A stretch of 64,000 bases of DNA, taken from contig CAVTDW010000011.1 of the NCBI GenBank assembly GCA_963733505.1, positions 1 to 64,000 of the forward strand, given 5' to 3'. The notes beneath the pieces are model-generated. The model was not told the origin of the DNA. It saw nothing but the letters and a program-made list of their open reading frames with translations, and did no database searches. Made by a program: the position numbers and the translations under genes. Source of the DNA: JALYXV01 sp963733505 (GTDB lineage Bacteria; Actinomycetota; Acidimicrobiia; Acidimicrobiales; Palsa-688). Positions 15,728-25,004 of this stretch are shown piece after piece (position 1 is the stretch's first letter; each line of letters starts with the position of its first letter).

Positions 15728-16454
15728 CTAGCCGCCAGGCAGGAACAGCAGCGTGAACGCCTTGGTGCCGCTCGGTCGGGGAACAGGCAGAACCGAGCCG
15801 TCGACCGAAACCGACATGCCGGCGGGGTTGCCCAGTCGGACGCTGACGCCGCCCGTCGCCGTCGTGGTGGGAATGGCGCGGCGCGAGCCTGGCCGCAGGG
15901 TTCCCGAGAACACGACCGGGCCTTGGCCGAGGCCGGATTTGATCTCCACCCAGCACGCCCCGGTTGCCACCAGTTCCACCTGGACGGACGGGTTCTGGAG
16001 GCGGTACCGGGCCTGCTGATCGTCACTCGAGAGGAGCACGACCGGGGTTCGGTTGGCGACAATTGTCGATGGCGGCGTCGTGGGCGCCTGCGTCGGCGGT
16101 GGCTGTGTCTGCGCCTGGGAGGTTCCGCCACTGGTGGCGCGCTGCCAGGTACCACCCGGCGGCGACCGCCACCAGCACCGCGCCGAGGATCCCGACCGCC
16201 GCGGTCGGCGGCACCCGGCGCCGCGTCGGGCGTGAGCGGCGGTGGCGAGGTTGGTAGGTGGCCACGACGGGCGCGCTCGGCGCCGCCACCTCGGCCCGCT
16301 CGCCTCGTTCGGCCCGCTCGGCGAGGGTGCCCAGCACGTCGAGGGTGCGGTGATGGCGTTCGACCGCGTTTCGCTCAGCCAGGGCTCGCCGGGCGGAGTG
16401 GATGGTGAGGGCCACGGCGACGGCGGCGATCAGGGCGATCAGGAGCGGAGTCAT
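15728..16454 (-). CDS. DUF4115 (RodZ C-terminal-like) membrane protein, frameshifted
   Basis: The distal part (15728 to about 16120) is a DUF4115 beta domain: CWVEIKSGLGQGPVVFSGTL, RPGSRRAIPTTTA, VRLGNPAGMSVSVDG. In RodZ this domain is outside the membrane. The proximal part in another frame starts at 16454 with MTPLLIALIAAVAVALTI, a helical linker rich in Arg/Glu and a second hydrophobic segment (AAVGILGAVLVAVAAGWYL). An extra base around 16140 separates GWYLAA from the TSGGTSQAQTQPPPTQAP linker. Repairing it gives about 240 aa with two membrane segments. No helix-turn-helix of classical RodZ is present. Its relation to cell shape is only a suggestion. Confidence 0.75.
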
Positions 16455-16475
16455 GCGCTGTCGCGGGCCGCGGTC

Positions 16476-16883
16476 CTAGAGGAAGTGGTACCGGTGGAGT
16501 TCGAACAACCAGGACACGGCGACGGCAGCCACGACAACGGCCGAGGGAACGCTCAACACCCGCCAGCGGGGACGCACCGCGACCACGACGGCCAAGGCAA
16601 CGAGGACCAGACCGAAAGGATTGGCCGCCCAGGCGCCGTGGCCGTCCCCGCGGAGCACGGCCTTCACGCTGGTCGTGAGGCCACAAAACGGACACGGGAC
16701 CCCCGTCACCGTCCGCAGCGGGCACGGGAGACCGGGGTTGCCCGGCAGGTGGGGCAGCACCGCGCCCAGGGCCAGCATCGCGGTGCCCACATAGCGCAGG
16801 GGGCGCAGTTGGAAATCGAGGCGGGCCGCCATGACCCGCCGGTGAAGCGGCTCGACCGGCCCAAGCGGGGTGGGAAGGGCCAC
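16476..16883 (-). CDS. DUF2752 family membrane protein, 135 aa
   Basis: A small integral membrane protein. The family hallmark is present as VTGVPCPFCGLTTSVKAVL with AANPFGLV following. Membrane segments are about 35-50, 90-105 and 113-128. The two cysteines of CPFC may be functional, but the role of the family is unknown. The GTG start at 16883 lies 6 bases after a TAGCCT box read on this strand (16895-16890), another leaderless arrangement. It is read in the same direction as the DUF4115 gene, 21 bases before that gene. Confidence 0.8.
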   Translation of the reverse strand: MALPTPLGPVEPLHRRVMAARLDFQLRPLRYVGTAMLALGAVLPHLPGNPGLPCPLRTVTGVPCPFCGLTTSVKAVLRGDGHGAWAANPFGLVLVALAVVVAVRPRWRVLSVPSAVVVAAVAVSWLFELHRYHFL

Positions 16884-16944
16884 CAGGCCAGGCTAGAACG
16901 TGGGGACCCGGTCGGGGGTCCCACGGTCGGCTGACATCGAGCGT

Positions 16945-16957
16945 TGTAACAGTTACA
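16945..16957. promoter_or_regulatory. Inverted repeat TGTAAC-A-GTTACA at the merR promoter
   Basis: A perfect 6-1-6 palindrome overlapping the likely -10 (TACAGT, 16954-16959), 9 bases before GTG 16967. It is well placed for autoregulation by the MerR protein it precedes. Confidence 0.6.
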
Positions 16958-16966
16958 GTTGTAGGA

Positions 16967-17734
16967 GTGAGCCTCGCGACCGCCCCACCGTCGTCGTACA
17001 CCATCGACCAGCTGGCAGCCGCTACCGGCGTGCCCAGCCGCACCATCCGGCTGTACCAGACCAAAGGACTCCTGCCTCGGCCGCCTCGCCAGGGTCGGAT
17101 CTCCCTGTACGGCTCCAGTCACGTCGATCGGCTCCGACTGATCGGAGAGCTGCAGGACCGAGGTCTCCAGCTGTCGGCGATCCGGGATCTGGTGAGTCAT
17201 GGCGACGGCGAGGGCGACGTCACGGTGCGGGAGTGGCTGGGCCTGGGCGACCGGCTTCGCCAGCCCTGGTCGGAGGACACGCCGCAGGTGCTGACGACCG
17301 ACGAAGTGACCGAGCGCCTCCGGACCCGCAGCCCCGGCACCCTGGCCGAACTGCTGCGCACCGGCGTCCTGGTGGGACAGGGAAACGGCGCCGAGACGAT
17401 GTACCTGGTGCCGAGCCCTGGGCTGCTCGATGCGTCGCTGGCGCTCGACGACGCCGGCGTCGATCTCGCCACGTCGTCGGCCGCGGCCGCGATCCTGCGT
17501 CGGCGCCTGGCCCAGGCGGTGGCCGAGGTCGTCCAGCTGTTGCTCGATCGTGCCGGCGAGGGATTCGGGCACGAATCCACGCCCGAGGCGCTGGCGGCCG
17601 CCTTCGAGGGCTTACGGGTCACCGGCGGCGAGGCCACCCGCCTCATCTTCGCGTCGGAGGTCGAGCGAGTGGTCGCCCAGGTGGTGCAAAGCGGCGCCTT
17701 GACTGCCGCGCTGAGCCGGGTGCGCTCGGCATGA
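16967..17734 (+). CDS. MerR-family transcriptional regulator, 255 aa
   Basis: Residues 11-80 are a MerR winged helix: YTIDQLAAATGVPSRTIRLY, QTKGLLPRPPRQGR, ISLYGSSHVDRLRLIGEL. The rest is a long helical effector region that also contains a repeated TDEVTERLRTRSPGTLAELL and VEVDLATSSAAAAILRRR-like helices, reminiscent of TetR-type ligand domains; no cysteines for metal sensing are apparent. It starts at GTG 16967 (TACAGT box, palindrome in front) and overlaps the hydrolase gene by ATGA. It probably controls the hydrolase-kynureninase-thiolase operon. Confidence 0.85.
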   Translation: MSLATAPPSSYTIDQLAAATGVPSRTIRLYQTKGLLPRPPRQGRISLYGSSHVDRLRLIGELQDRGLQLSAIRDLVSHGDGEGDVTVREWLGLGDRLRQPWSEDTPQVLTTDEVTERLRTRSPGTLAELLRTGVLVGQGNGAETMYLVPSPGLLDASLALDDAGVDLATSSAAAAILRRRLAQAVAEVVQLLLDRAGEGFGHESTPEALAAAFEGLRVTGGEATRLIFASEVERVVAQVVQSGALTAALSRVRSA

Positions 17735-18799
17735 CCGGCTTCGACGTGCGCCACCTCACGCTGAACGGCCAGCAGGTCGGTTACCGCCTGGCGGGCGAGG
17801 GCCCGCCGATCGTGCTGATCCACGGGCTGGCGAGCAGTTCGGCCACCTGGCGACTGGTGGGGCCGCGTCTGGCGGCGCGCCACACCGTCTTGGCGATGGA
17901 CCTGCTGGGCCACGGTGAGTCGGCCAAACCCCGAGGCGACTATTCGCTTGGTGCCCACGCCAGCAGCATCCGAGACCTCATGGTGGCGCTCGGCATCGAG
18001 CGAGCCACGTTCGTCGGCCATTCCTTTGGCGGCGGGATAGCCATGCAGCTGGCGTACCAGTTTCCCGAGCGATGCGAGCGGCTGGTCCTGGTGGCGAGCG
18101 GCGGGCTCGGCAAAGAAGTCACACCCCTCTTGCGGGCCGTCGCCCTCCCGGGCGCGGAGTTCGTGCTCCCGCTGGTGCTCCATGCCCGGCCTCACGCGGT
18201 GCTGCTGGCCTTAGCCGCTCGGTTGCGCCGCCTCGGCCTGCGAATGGACGCGGCCAAGACCGAGATGTGGGACAACTACACCTCCCTCACGTCCCCGGCC
18301 GGCCGGCAGGCCTTCCTCAGCACCGTGCGGGAGGTGATCGACCTGGCCGGCCAGCGGGTGAGTGCCAACGAGAAGCTGTATCTGGCAGCGGCGATACCGA
18401 CGCTGATCGTGTGGGGTGACCGCGACTCGATCATCCCGGTGGCCCATGGCTACGCGGCCCACGAGGCGGTGCCGGGCAGCAGGCTCGAAATCCTCCAGGG
18501 CTCGGGCCATTTCCTGCCGATGCAAGACGCCGAGCGCTTGTCGGACCTGGTCGACGACTTCGTCGCGACGACCGAGCCGGCGACCGCCGACGGCCAGGCG
18601 TTCCAGGCCGCCCTGCGCCAAGCCTCAGCCCAGGCCTCAGCCCAGGCCTCGGCTCCGGCGCCGGCCCAGGCGTCGGCCCAGGCGTCCGCCCCGGCGTCGG
18701 CCCAGACATCCGCCCAGCCGGCCGGCCCACGACGAGGGCACGACCGATGCCGGCGGCCCCGGCCCCGGCCCCGGCGCCGAAGCCGCGACGCACACTTGA
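17731..18799 (+). CDS. Alpha/beta hydrolase with Ala/Gln/Ser-rich tail
   Basis: The hydrolase fold covers about residues 1-275. The oxyanion strand is IVLIHGLASSSATWRLVG, the nucleophile elbow FVGHSFGGGIAM (Ser), the acid LIVWGDRDSIIP (Asp) and the base LQGSGHFLPM (His). The substrate is unknown; because kynureninase follows, an amide or formamide hydrolase is conceivable but not shown. The chain then enters a repetitive ASAQASAQASAPAPAQ-like segment (18613-18725). In its own frame there is no stop and the sequence runs on into kynureninase. In the next frame there is a TGA at 18797-18799 that overlaps a TTG start, so slippage in the repeat or a real fusion are both possible. Confidence 0.75.
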
Positions 18800-20015
18800 C
18801 CGCGTCTGCCAGCCCGCCCGACGCAGCGCAGCGGCAGTACGCCGAAGACCTCGACGCCGCCGACCCGCTGGCGGCCTTCCGGGAGCGGTTCGCCATCGCC
18901 GATCCCGACCTCATCTATCTCTGCGGCAACTCCCTGGGACGTCAACCGCGGGCTGCGGTCGTGCACATCGAGCAGGCCATGCAGGAGTGGGCCACGGAAC
19001 TGGTCGAGGGCTGGCAACACTGGCTCGACCGACCAACGCAGGTCGGCGACCTGATGGCCGGGCCCATCCTGGGCGCCGGGCCGGGCCAGGTGATCGTGTC
19101 GGACTCGACCAGCGTGAACCTGTACAAGCTGGCCATGGCCGCCCGCACGGCGCTTCCGGGCCGCCCGGTCGTCGTGACCGACGCGGGCGAGTTTCCCACC
19201 GACCGCTATGTCCTCGAGGGACTGGGCAACCGGCGCCTGATCATCTCGGACCCGGTCGTCGGCCCGACGGTCGACGACGTGGCCCAGGCGCTGGACGACC
19301 AGGTTGGGGTGGTGTGCCTCTCGCACGTCGGCTACCGATCCTCGGCGCTGGCCGACATGGCGGACATCACCGCCGCGGTGCACGACGCCGGGGCCCTCAT
19401 GCTGTGGGATCTCAGCCATTCGGCTGGCTGCTTCCCGGTGGCGCTCGACCGCCTCGGCGTCGACCTGGCGGTGGGGTGCACGTACAAATACCTGTGTGCC
19501 GGGCCCGGCGCTCCCGCCTTCCTCTATGTCCGCAAGGAACTCCAGGACCGGCTGCGCCAGCCGATCTGGGGCTGGTTCGGCCAGCGCGACCAGTTCGCCA
19601 TGGGGGAGCGGTACGACCCGGCGCCCGACGCCCGCCAGTTCCTGGTGGGCACCCCGCCGGTGATCGGGCTGGCCGGCGTCCATGCCGGCGTCGAGGTGGT
19701 CGCCGAGGCCGGAGTGGCCGCCATCCGCGAGAAGGCCGTCGCGCTGGGCGATCTCGGCGTGCAACTGCACCTGGCCTGGCTGGCGGAGCGGGGGTTCTCC
19801 CTTGGTTCCCCGCCCGAAGGCGTGCGTCGCGGTTCCCATCTGGCCTTGTGTCACGCCGATGCCCAGCGGATCCACGCCGAGCTGAGCCGGCAAGGGGCCG
19901 GGTCATCACCGACTTCCGTTTTCCCAACACCATCCGCCTCGGACTGGCCCCGCTCACGACACGGTTCGTCGACGTGTGGGATGCGTTCGACCGCTTGCGT
20001 GCGCTAAGCTACTGA
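18796..20015 (+). CDS. kynU: Kynureninase, C-terminal end frameshifted
   Basis: A PLP enzyme that cleaves kynurenine to anthranilate and alanine. Family marks include LIYLCGNSLGRQPRAA, DSTSVNLYKLAMAA, LSHVGYRSSALADM, WDLSHSAGCFPVALD and the PLP lysine in CTYKYLCAGPGAPAFLYV. The end VITDFRFPNTIRLGLAPL, then FVDVWDAF, is in another frame: about one base is missing near 19898. Repaired length is about 405 aa, as in known enzymes. TTG 18796 is a likely start (overlaps a TGA in another frame), giving TASASPPDAAQRQYAEDLDA. Its place between an alpha/beta hydrolase and a thiolase suggests tryptophan/kynurenine breakdown. Confidence 0.88.
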
Positions 20016-20046
20016 TGAGTAACAACCTTTGCCAAGGGGGTTCGCC

Positions 20047-21267
20047 ATGCCGGAAGCCGTGATCGTGGCCGCAGTGCGCTCGCCGATCGGCCGAGCCTTC
20101 AAGGGGTCGCTGGTCTCCATACGGCCCGACGACCTGGCTGTCCAGATGGTCCGGGCGGCCCTCGACCGGGTGCCCGAACTCGACCCGACCGACATCGACG
20201 ACCTGATGCTCGGGTGCGGGCTTCCGGGCGGCGAGCAGGGTTTCAACCTGGCCCGGGTCGTGGCGGTGCTGGCGGGCTACGACACCCTTCCGGGGACAAC
20301 GGTCACCCGGTACTGCGCGTCCAGCCTGCAGACGACCCGCATGGCGATGCACGCCATTCGGGCGGGGGAGGGCGACGTCTTCATCTCGGCGGGGGTGGAA
20401 ACCGTCAGCCGCTTCATCAAGGGTTCCTCCGACACGCTGCCCGACACCCAGAACCCCCGCTTCGCCGCCGCCGAGGCGGCCACCGCGGACCGGGCTCTGG
20501 GCGGGGCCGGGCCGTGGCAGGACCCGCGCCAGGACGGCCGGCTGCCCGATATCTACGTCGCCATGGGCCAGACGGCCGAAAACGTGGCGCAGCTCCGCGG
20601 CGTCACCCGCGAGGCGCAGGACGCCTTCGGGGTGCGCAGCCAGAACCTGGCCGAGGCGGCGCTGGCCAACGGCTTCTGGGAGCACGACATCACGCCCATC
20701 ACCCTGCCCGATGGGACGGTGGTGGCGGCCGACGACGGGCCACGGCCGGGCACGACGCTGGAACGGGTGTCGCAGCTGAAGCCGGTGTTTCGACCCGACG
20801 GCACGGTGACGGCCGGCAACTGCTGCGCCCTCAACGACGGGGCGGCGGCGCTGGTCATCATGAGCGACACCAAGGCGGCGCAGCTGGGGATCACCCCGCT
20901 GGCCCGAATCGTGGCGACGGGCCTGAGCGGCCTGTCGCCGGAGATCATGGGCCTCGGACCGGTCGAGGCGTCGCGCCAGGCCCTGGCCCGGGCGGGCATG
21001 ACCATCGCCGACATCGACCTGGTCGAGATCAACGAAGCGTTTGCCGCCCAGGTCATCCCCTCGGCCGAGGACCTCGGGATCGACATGGACAAGCTCAACG
21101 TCAACGGCGGCGCCATCGCGGTCGGCCACCCCTTCGGCATGACCGGCGCCCGCATCGCCACCACCCTGGTCAACTCGTTGGCCTTCCACGACAAGCAGAT
21201 CGGCCTCGAGACCATGTGCGTCGGCGGCGGCCAAGGCATGGCGATGATCCTCGAACGCCTGTCGTAA
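20047..21267 (+). CDS. Acetyl-CoA C-acyltransferase (thiolase), 406 aa
   Basis: A condensing/cleaving thiolase. The nucleophilic cysteine lies in VTRYCASSLQTTRMAMHAIR. The C-terminal histidine motif is GGAIAVGHPFGMTGARI and the second cysteine lies in TMCVGGGQGMAMIL. A NEAFAAQV motif is also present. Closest in style to FadA/AtoB-type degradative thiolases. The ATG at 20047 has AAGGGGG 7 bases upstream, so I reject an upstream ATG at 20029. It lies 31 bases after kynureninase and can be in the same operon. Its substrate (acetoacetyl- or longer acyl-CoA) cannot be decided. Confidence 0.92.
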   Translation: MPEAVIVAAVRSPIGRAFKGSLVSIRPDDLAVQMVRAALDRVPELDPTDIDDLMLGCGLPGGEQGFNLARVVAVLAGYDTLPGTTVTRYCASSLQTTRMAMHAIRAGEGDVFISAGVETVSRFIKGSSDTLPDTQNPRFAAAEAATADRALGGAGPWQDPRQDGRLPDIYVAMGQTAENVAQLRGVTREAQDAFGVRSQNLAEAALANGFWEHDITPITLPDGTVVAADDGPRPGTTLERVSQLKPVFRPDGTVTAGNCCALNDGAAALVIMSDTKAAQLGITPLARIVATGLSGLSPEIMGLGPVEASRQALARAGMTIADIDLVEINEAFAAQVIPSAEDLGIDMDKLNVNGGAIAVGHPFGMTGARIATTLVNSLAFHDKQIGLETMCVGGGQGMAMILERLS

Positions 21268-21322
21268 AAGGCGGTCTGGGGAAAATCCTCGCCGTTCCGA
21301 ACTCGCGCCTATCACCTGGCTC

Positions 21323-22411
21323 TCAGATGTGCGCAGGTTCGGGGGCCTCGTGCGGGTCAAACGGTTCAACGTCGTACTCGTCGTATTCGACCCGGGGGCG
21401 GTCGGCGCGGATCAACACCAGGGCACCGATCACGACTCCTAGGCCGAGGCCGAGGCATACCGCGACGCACAGCCGGTCGAGAGCCACCGGCCCTGCGAAG
21501 GGGCCCTGCGAGCGGGCCAGGACTTGGAAATCGAGGAGCCCGGTAAACAACACCGCCGACGCCCCTGCGCACACCGCCGCCTGGCGACCCCGGGGGCGGC
21601 CCCGCGACAGCAGCCGCACCGCGAGGGCACCCAGGAGCCAGCCGGGGATCTGGTACGAGCTGCCCTCGAACAGTTGCGCGACCCGGAACACCGGGCCGCC
21701 GGCCCAGGACCACGCCACGGCCACGGCATGGCCGAAGTCGAACGCCACAACCAGGCCGGTTGCGATGGCCAGGACGCGCCACGACCGCGTCACCGCCACG
21801 AGGATCGACACGGCGGCCAGCGCCGCCGCCAGGATCAACCAGGGGAACGGGCCGGGGCCGGGGACCCACGTGTAGTCCCCGTTGACCTCGATCCGGCTCG
21901 ATCCCTGCAGGAGGGTGACCGTGAAGCGGGCCTGGACATGGCGTTGGCCCGGCGCTCGGGCCACGTCCGGGGGCAACTGGTTGCCCATCCAGTGGATCCG
22001 GTGGTCGTGCCAGAGCGCGGTTTGGCTGTTCGAGAACTGCTCCCAGCGCGGTGTGGCGCTGGCGTCGGCGGTGGCAGGAACCGAGCAACCGGAGCGGCTG
22101 CAGTTCAGGTAGGCGGCGGGGGAGCGGGTGTTGATGAACACGCCGTGAGGCCCGATCCGCAGGTATGGCTCGCCGTCGTAGCCGAGGACCACGACTTCAG
22201 GGCCGTGGTTGGTGACCTCGAGGCGGCTGCCGTTCTCGACGACCCGCACGGACAGCCCGGGTGTGGCGGGGGTGACGCTGGTGAGCGTGGTCTGCCAGTT
22301 GGTGGCGCCCACCCCCGACACGCTGTGGGCGGATGCGGGTGCCGCGGAGGCGACGATTCCCACCAGCCAGACCAGGGGAACGGCGGCGAGGGCGAACAGG
22401 CGGCGGGTCAT
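21323..22411 (-). CDS. Exported multi-pass membrane protein of unknown function, 362 aa
   Basis: A signal peptide at the N-terminus (MTRRLFALAAVPLVWLVGIV, ASAAPASAHS) is followed by about 165 exported residues. These include a beta-sandwich-like part with TNHGPEVVVLGYDGEPYLRI and two cysteines in LNCSRSGCSVP. Then come about five membrane helices (FPWLILAAALAAVSILVAV, VLAIATGLVVAFDFGH, IPGWLLGALAVRLL and two more). The end is acidic (DEYDVEPFDPHEAPEPAHI). I do not recognise a named family; similar exported-plus-membrane proteins occur near copper genes, but no metal motif is clear. Confidence 0.75.
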   Translation of the reverse strand: MTRRLFALAAVPLVWLVGIVASAAPASAHSVSGVGATNWQTTLTSVTPATPGLSVRVVENGSRLEVTNHGPEVVVLGYDGEPYLRIGPHGVFINTRSPAAYLNCSRSGCSVPATADASATPRWEQFSNSQTALWHDHRIHWMGNQLPPDVARAPGQRHVQARFTVTLLQGSSRIEVNGDYTWVPGPGPFPWLILAAALAAVSILVAVTRSWRVLAIATGLVVAFDFGHAVAVAWSWAGGPVFRVAQLFEGSSYQIPGWLLGALAVRLLSRGRPRGRQAAVCAGASAVLFTGLLDFQVLARSQGPFAGPVALDRLCVAVCLGLGLGVVIGALVLIRADRPRVEYDEYDVEPFDPHEAPEPAHI

Positions 22412-22478
22412 TGTGCGTGGGCGAACAGGGCCGCCGGCACAGAGGCCGGCGGCCGGGTTCAGCTTGAGCGGTCAGTGA

Positions 22479-22923
22479 TCAGCGAGTTTGGAGTTCGTCC
22501 CGGGCGCCGAGCACCACGGCCACGCCGAGGGCCGTCACCGCGGTCGCCAGGTGCAGCAGGTGGTCAGCCAGGTTGAGGCCGAGGATATTGGCGCTGGACC
22601 CCACGATGAAAGGGCCCGCGACCGCCAGCAGCAGGTACACCGAACCGACGACCAAGTTGATGCCACGGGAGATAGCGGGGCCGGCAAAGGCGCCGATCAT
22701 GAGCAGGGCACCGACCGCCAGATGGGTGACGTTGTGCAGCGGGATTGACGCTGAACCAGTGCAGCTCGCGGCCACCGACGGTGGCGGTGGCGCTGATCCC
22801 CTTGGTTGCGGCATACCCAGCCGCCCCGACCGCCAGGTATACCAACCCGAAGAGGTAGCCGAACATCTGGTTGTAGGTCAGCGGGAGATGGCTGCTGCTG
22901 GGGATGAGTTTTGCTTGGGTCAC
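22479..22923 (-). CDS. DUF4383 membrane protein, frameshifted near 22740
   Basis: DUF4383 proteins have four membrane helices. The first part reads FGYLFGLVYLAVGAAGYAAT, then VGGRELHWFSVNP. The second, in another frame, reads IPLHNVTHLAVGALLMIGAF, NLVVGSVYLLLAVAGPFIVG and LADHLLHLATAVTALGVAV. The conserved VNPLHNxxHL junction is broken exactly where the frame changes, by one extra base. Repaired length is about 147 aa, the normal size. The gene is divergent from the MFS gene with a CATCCCGC-GG-GCGGGATG inverted repeat (22973-22990) between them. Confidence 0.8.
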
Positions 22924-22972
22924 GCTGCCTCCGGGGGCTAACTATTTGACGGGAACGGTCCTTCTACGGAGC

Positions 22973-22990
22973 CATCCCGCGGGCGGGATG
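22973..22990. promoter_or_regulatory. Inverted repeat CATCCCGC-GG-GCGGGATG
   Basis: Perfect 8-bp arms with a 2-base spacer in the divergent spacer between the DUF4383 and MFS genes. It may be an operator; the controlling protein is not evident. Confidence 0.4.
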
Positions 22991-23013
22991 ACGCCAAATT
23001 CGGTGGCTCTGGA

Positions 23014-23019
23014 TACCAT
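23014..23019 (+). promoter_or_regulatory. -10 box TACCAT, probable leaderless promoter of MFS gene
   Basis: TACCAT ends 6 bases before GTG 23026 with no ribosome-binding site. Confidence 0.5.
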
Positions 23020-23025
23020 CGGCCG

Positions 23026-24369
23026 GTGAAGAGGGTGTTGGCGGATATCACGCCCCTGCGCCGGTACCCGGACTTCCGGCGGATTCTGGCCGGGCAGGCC
23101 TTGTCCACCCTGGGCGCGCAGGCGACGGTCGTGGGTGTGGCCTACCAGGCCTACCGGATGACCGGCTCGACCCTTGTCGTGGGCCTGATCAGCCTGGCGC
23201 AGCTGGGGCCGCTGCTGGCTGGGACGCTCTGGGGCGGCGCCATCGCCGACACCATGGACCGCCGCCGCTTGCTCCTGATCACCGTTGGGGTGCTCACCAT
23301 GTCCAGCGTCGGGCTGGCGGTCAACGCCAGCCTGCCGCGGCCGCAACTCTGGCCGCTGTTCGTCCTGAGTGCGGTGACGGCGGCGTTCCAGGGGGTCCAC
23401 GCGCCGACCGAACGGGCCGCGATGCCGATGATCGTGGCCGCCGCCGAGTTGCCCGCGACGCTCGCCCTCCAACAGATCGTGTTCCAGCTGTCGATCATCG
23501 CGGGGCCGGCGCTCGCCGGCGTACTGATCGGAACGGTCGGGTTGAGTCTGGTGTTCTGGCTCGACGCCTTGACGTTGGCCCTGACGTGGGCGATAACCGC
23601 CTTCCTCCCCTCGCTCGTACCCGAGGGCCGGACGAGTCGAGCCGGGCTGGCGTCGATCGTGGAGGGGTTGCGGTACCTGAAGGGTCAACGCCTGCTGTCG
23701 GCCACCTACCTCGTCGACCTCGACGCCATGATCTTCGGCATGCCCCGGGCGGTCTTTCCCGCCCTGGCGCTGTCGGTGTATGGCGGCGGCGCGGCCACCC
23801 TTGGTCTGCTCTACGCCGCCCCAGGCGTCGGCGCATTGGCCGGGGCGGTCTTCACCGGCTGGGTCAGCGCGGTGCGCCGACAGGGGCGGGCCGTGCTGTG
23901 CGCGGTGGCCGTATGGGGCGCGGCCATCGCGGCGTTCGGCCTGGTTGGGGTGCTGTGGGTAGGCCTGCTCCTGCTCGGCGTGGCAGGGGCGGCCGACGTG
24001 GTCTCGGCGGTGTTCCGGGGGTCGATTCTGCAGACGACGGTTCCCGAACACCTCCAGGGACGGCTGGCAGGCACCTATATCGCGGTGGTCACCGGAGGTC
24101 CTCGCCTGGGCGATGCCGAGGCCGGTGTGGCCGCAGCCATTGGCGGCCCGCAGTTCGCCGTGTGGTCAGGTGGCCTGGCGTGCGTCGTGGGGCTCGGTGC
24201 CATCGCCTGGCGGGTGCCGGAGTTGTGGCGCCAGTCGTTGCCCCGCCAAGGCGAAGGCGAAGGCGAGAGGCGCCGTAGCCGTATCGTTTCCGTGGGGCGT
24301 CATCGAACTAACGGCGTCAAGGTGGCCAACCATTCATCCACTCACACCGTCGTTATCTCCGCTCGCTAG
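23026..24369 (+). CDS. MFS transporter, EntS-like exporter, 447 aa
   Basis: A twelve-helix major-facilitator protein of the EntS/MFS_3 group. The start FRRILAGQALSTLGAQATVV, the loop GGAIADTMDRRRLLL after helix 2 and LALQQIVFQLSIIAGPALAG are typical. EntS-like proteins export siderophores or drugs; no siderophore genes are close, so the substrate is open. The core ends at about residue 405. A further about 40 residues (QGEGEGERRRSRIVSVGRHR) form an unusual basic tail, and its last bases overlap the convergent response-regulator stop (24366-24369). Confidence 0.88.
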   Translation: MKRVLADITPLRRYPDFRRILAGQALSTLGAQATVVGVAYQAYRMTGSTLVVGLISLAQLGPLLAGTLWGGAIADTMDRRRLLLITVGVLTMSSVGLAVNASLPRPQLWPLFVLSAVTAAFQGVHAPTERAAMPMIVAAAELPATLALQQIVFQLSIIAGPALAGVLIGTVGLSLVFWLDALTLALTWAITAFLPSLVPEGRTSRAGLASIVEGLRYLKGQRLLSATYLVDLDAMIFGMPRAVFPALALSVYGGGAATLGLLYAAPGVGALAGAVFTGWVSAVRRQGRAVLCAVAVWGAAIAAFGLVGVLWVGLLLLGVAGAADVVSAVFRGSILQTTVPEHLQGRLAGTYIAVVTGGPRLGDAEAGVAAAIGGPQFAVWSGGLACVVGLGAIAWRVPELWRQSLPRQGEGEGERRRSRIVSVGRHRTNGVKVANHSSTHTVVISAR

Positions 24370-25004
24370 AGCCAGCCCTCCCTGCACCCACGTAGTGCCG
24401 CTTCAACGCGGTTGTCGACATCGAGCTTTCGAAAGATCTCCTGTACGTGTGACTTGATGGTGTTCGCGCTGAGGTGGACCCGCTCAGCGATCTCGCGATT
24501 GGAGAACCCGCAAGCGATGAGCCGGAGAATCGTCATCTGCGTGTCACTGAGCCGGAGAGGGGTTGGCGGCGAAGTTGGCTCGCGCTCGACGCGGATGCGA
24601 TCCAAGACCTTTGCTGCAATAGCAGGCGAAACCGCGCCTCCACCGGCATGAACGACCCGAATGCTCTCCCGAAGATTGAACCGCTCGATGTCCTTGATGA
24701 CGTAGCCTCTGGCGCCCGCCTTGATGCACTCGTCGACGAGGAGATCATCGGAGTACGTCGACACGATGAGAACCTTGATGTCGGGGTGGGCGGCCACCAA
24801 CCGGCGACAGGCCTCGGCGCCGCTCACGCCCGGAAGCCGCGCATCCAACAGCACGACGTCCGGCTGGAATCTGTCGACCAACGTGTTGATCTCGTCAGCC
24901 GAAGCACTCTCCGCGACGACCTCGAAGTCGGGCTCGGCCAGGAGAATCGCCTTGAGCCCTTCGCGGGCGATCTCGTAATCATCGACGATCATGAGCCGAA
25001 TCAT
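24366..25004 (-). CDS. NarL/LuxR-type response regulator, 212 aa
   Basis: The receiver (residues 1-120) has the acidic pair at IVDDYEIAREGLKAIL and the phosphoacceptor D54 in DVVLLDARLPGVSGAEA. The output (about residues 145-210) is a LuxR HTH: LSDTQMTILRLIACGFSNRE, IAERVHLSANTIKSHVQEIF. The gene starts with the last bases of the kinase gene (ATGA overlap), so the two form a cognate pair. A target gene is not apparent; the divergent MFS gene at its 3' side is convergent and not obviously controlled. Confidence 0.93.
   Translation of the reverse strand: MIRLMIVDDYEIAREGLKAILLAEPDFEVVAESASADEINTLVDRFQPDVVLLDARLPGVSGAEACRRLVAAHPDIKVLIVSTYSDDLLVDECIKAGARGYVIKDIERFNLRESIRVVHAGGGAVSPAIAAKVLDRIRVEREPTSPPTPLRLSDTQMTILRLIACGFSNREIAERVHLSANTIKSHVQEIFRKLDVDNRVEAALRGCREGWL

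Noticed and set aside
12899..16155. Long minus-strand frames opposite gcvPA/gcvPB
   Set aside because: Composition is antisense-like and the plus strand carries motif-complete glycine dehydrogenase subunits.
16900..17730. Open frame in front of the hydrolase
   Set aside because: It is the shadow of the MerR gene in another frame; it has no conserved motif.
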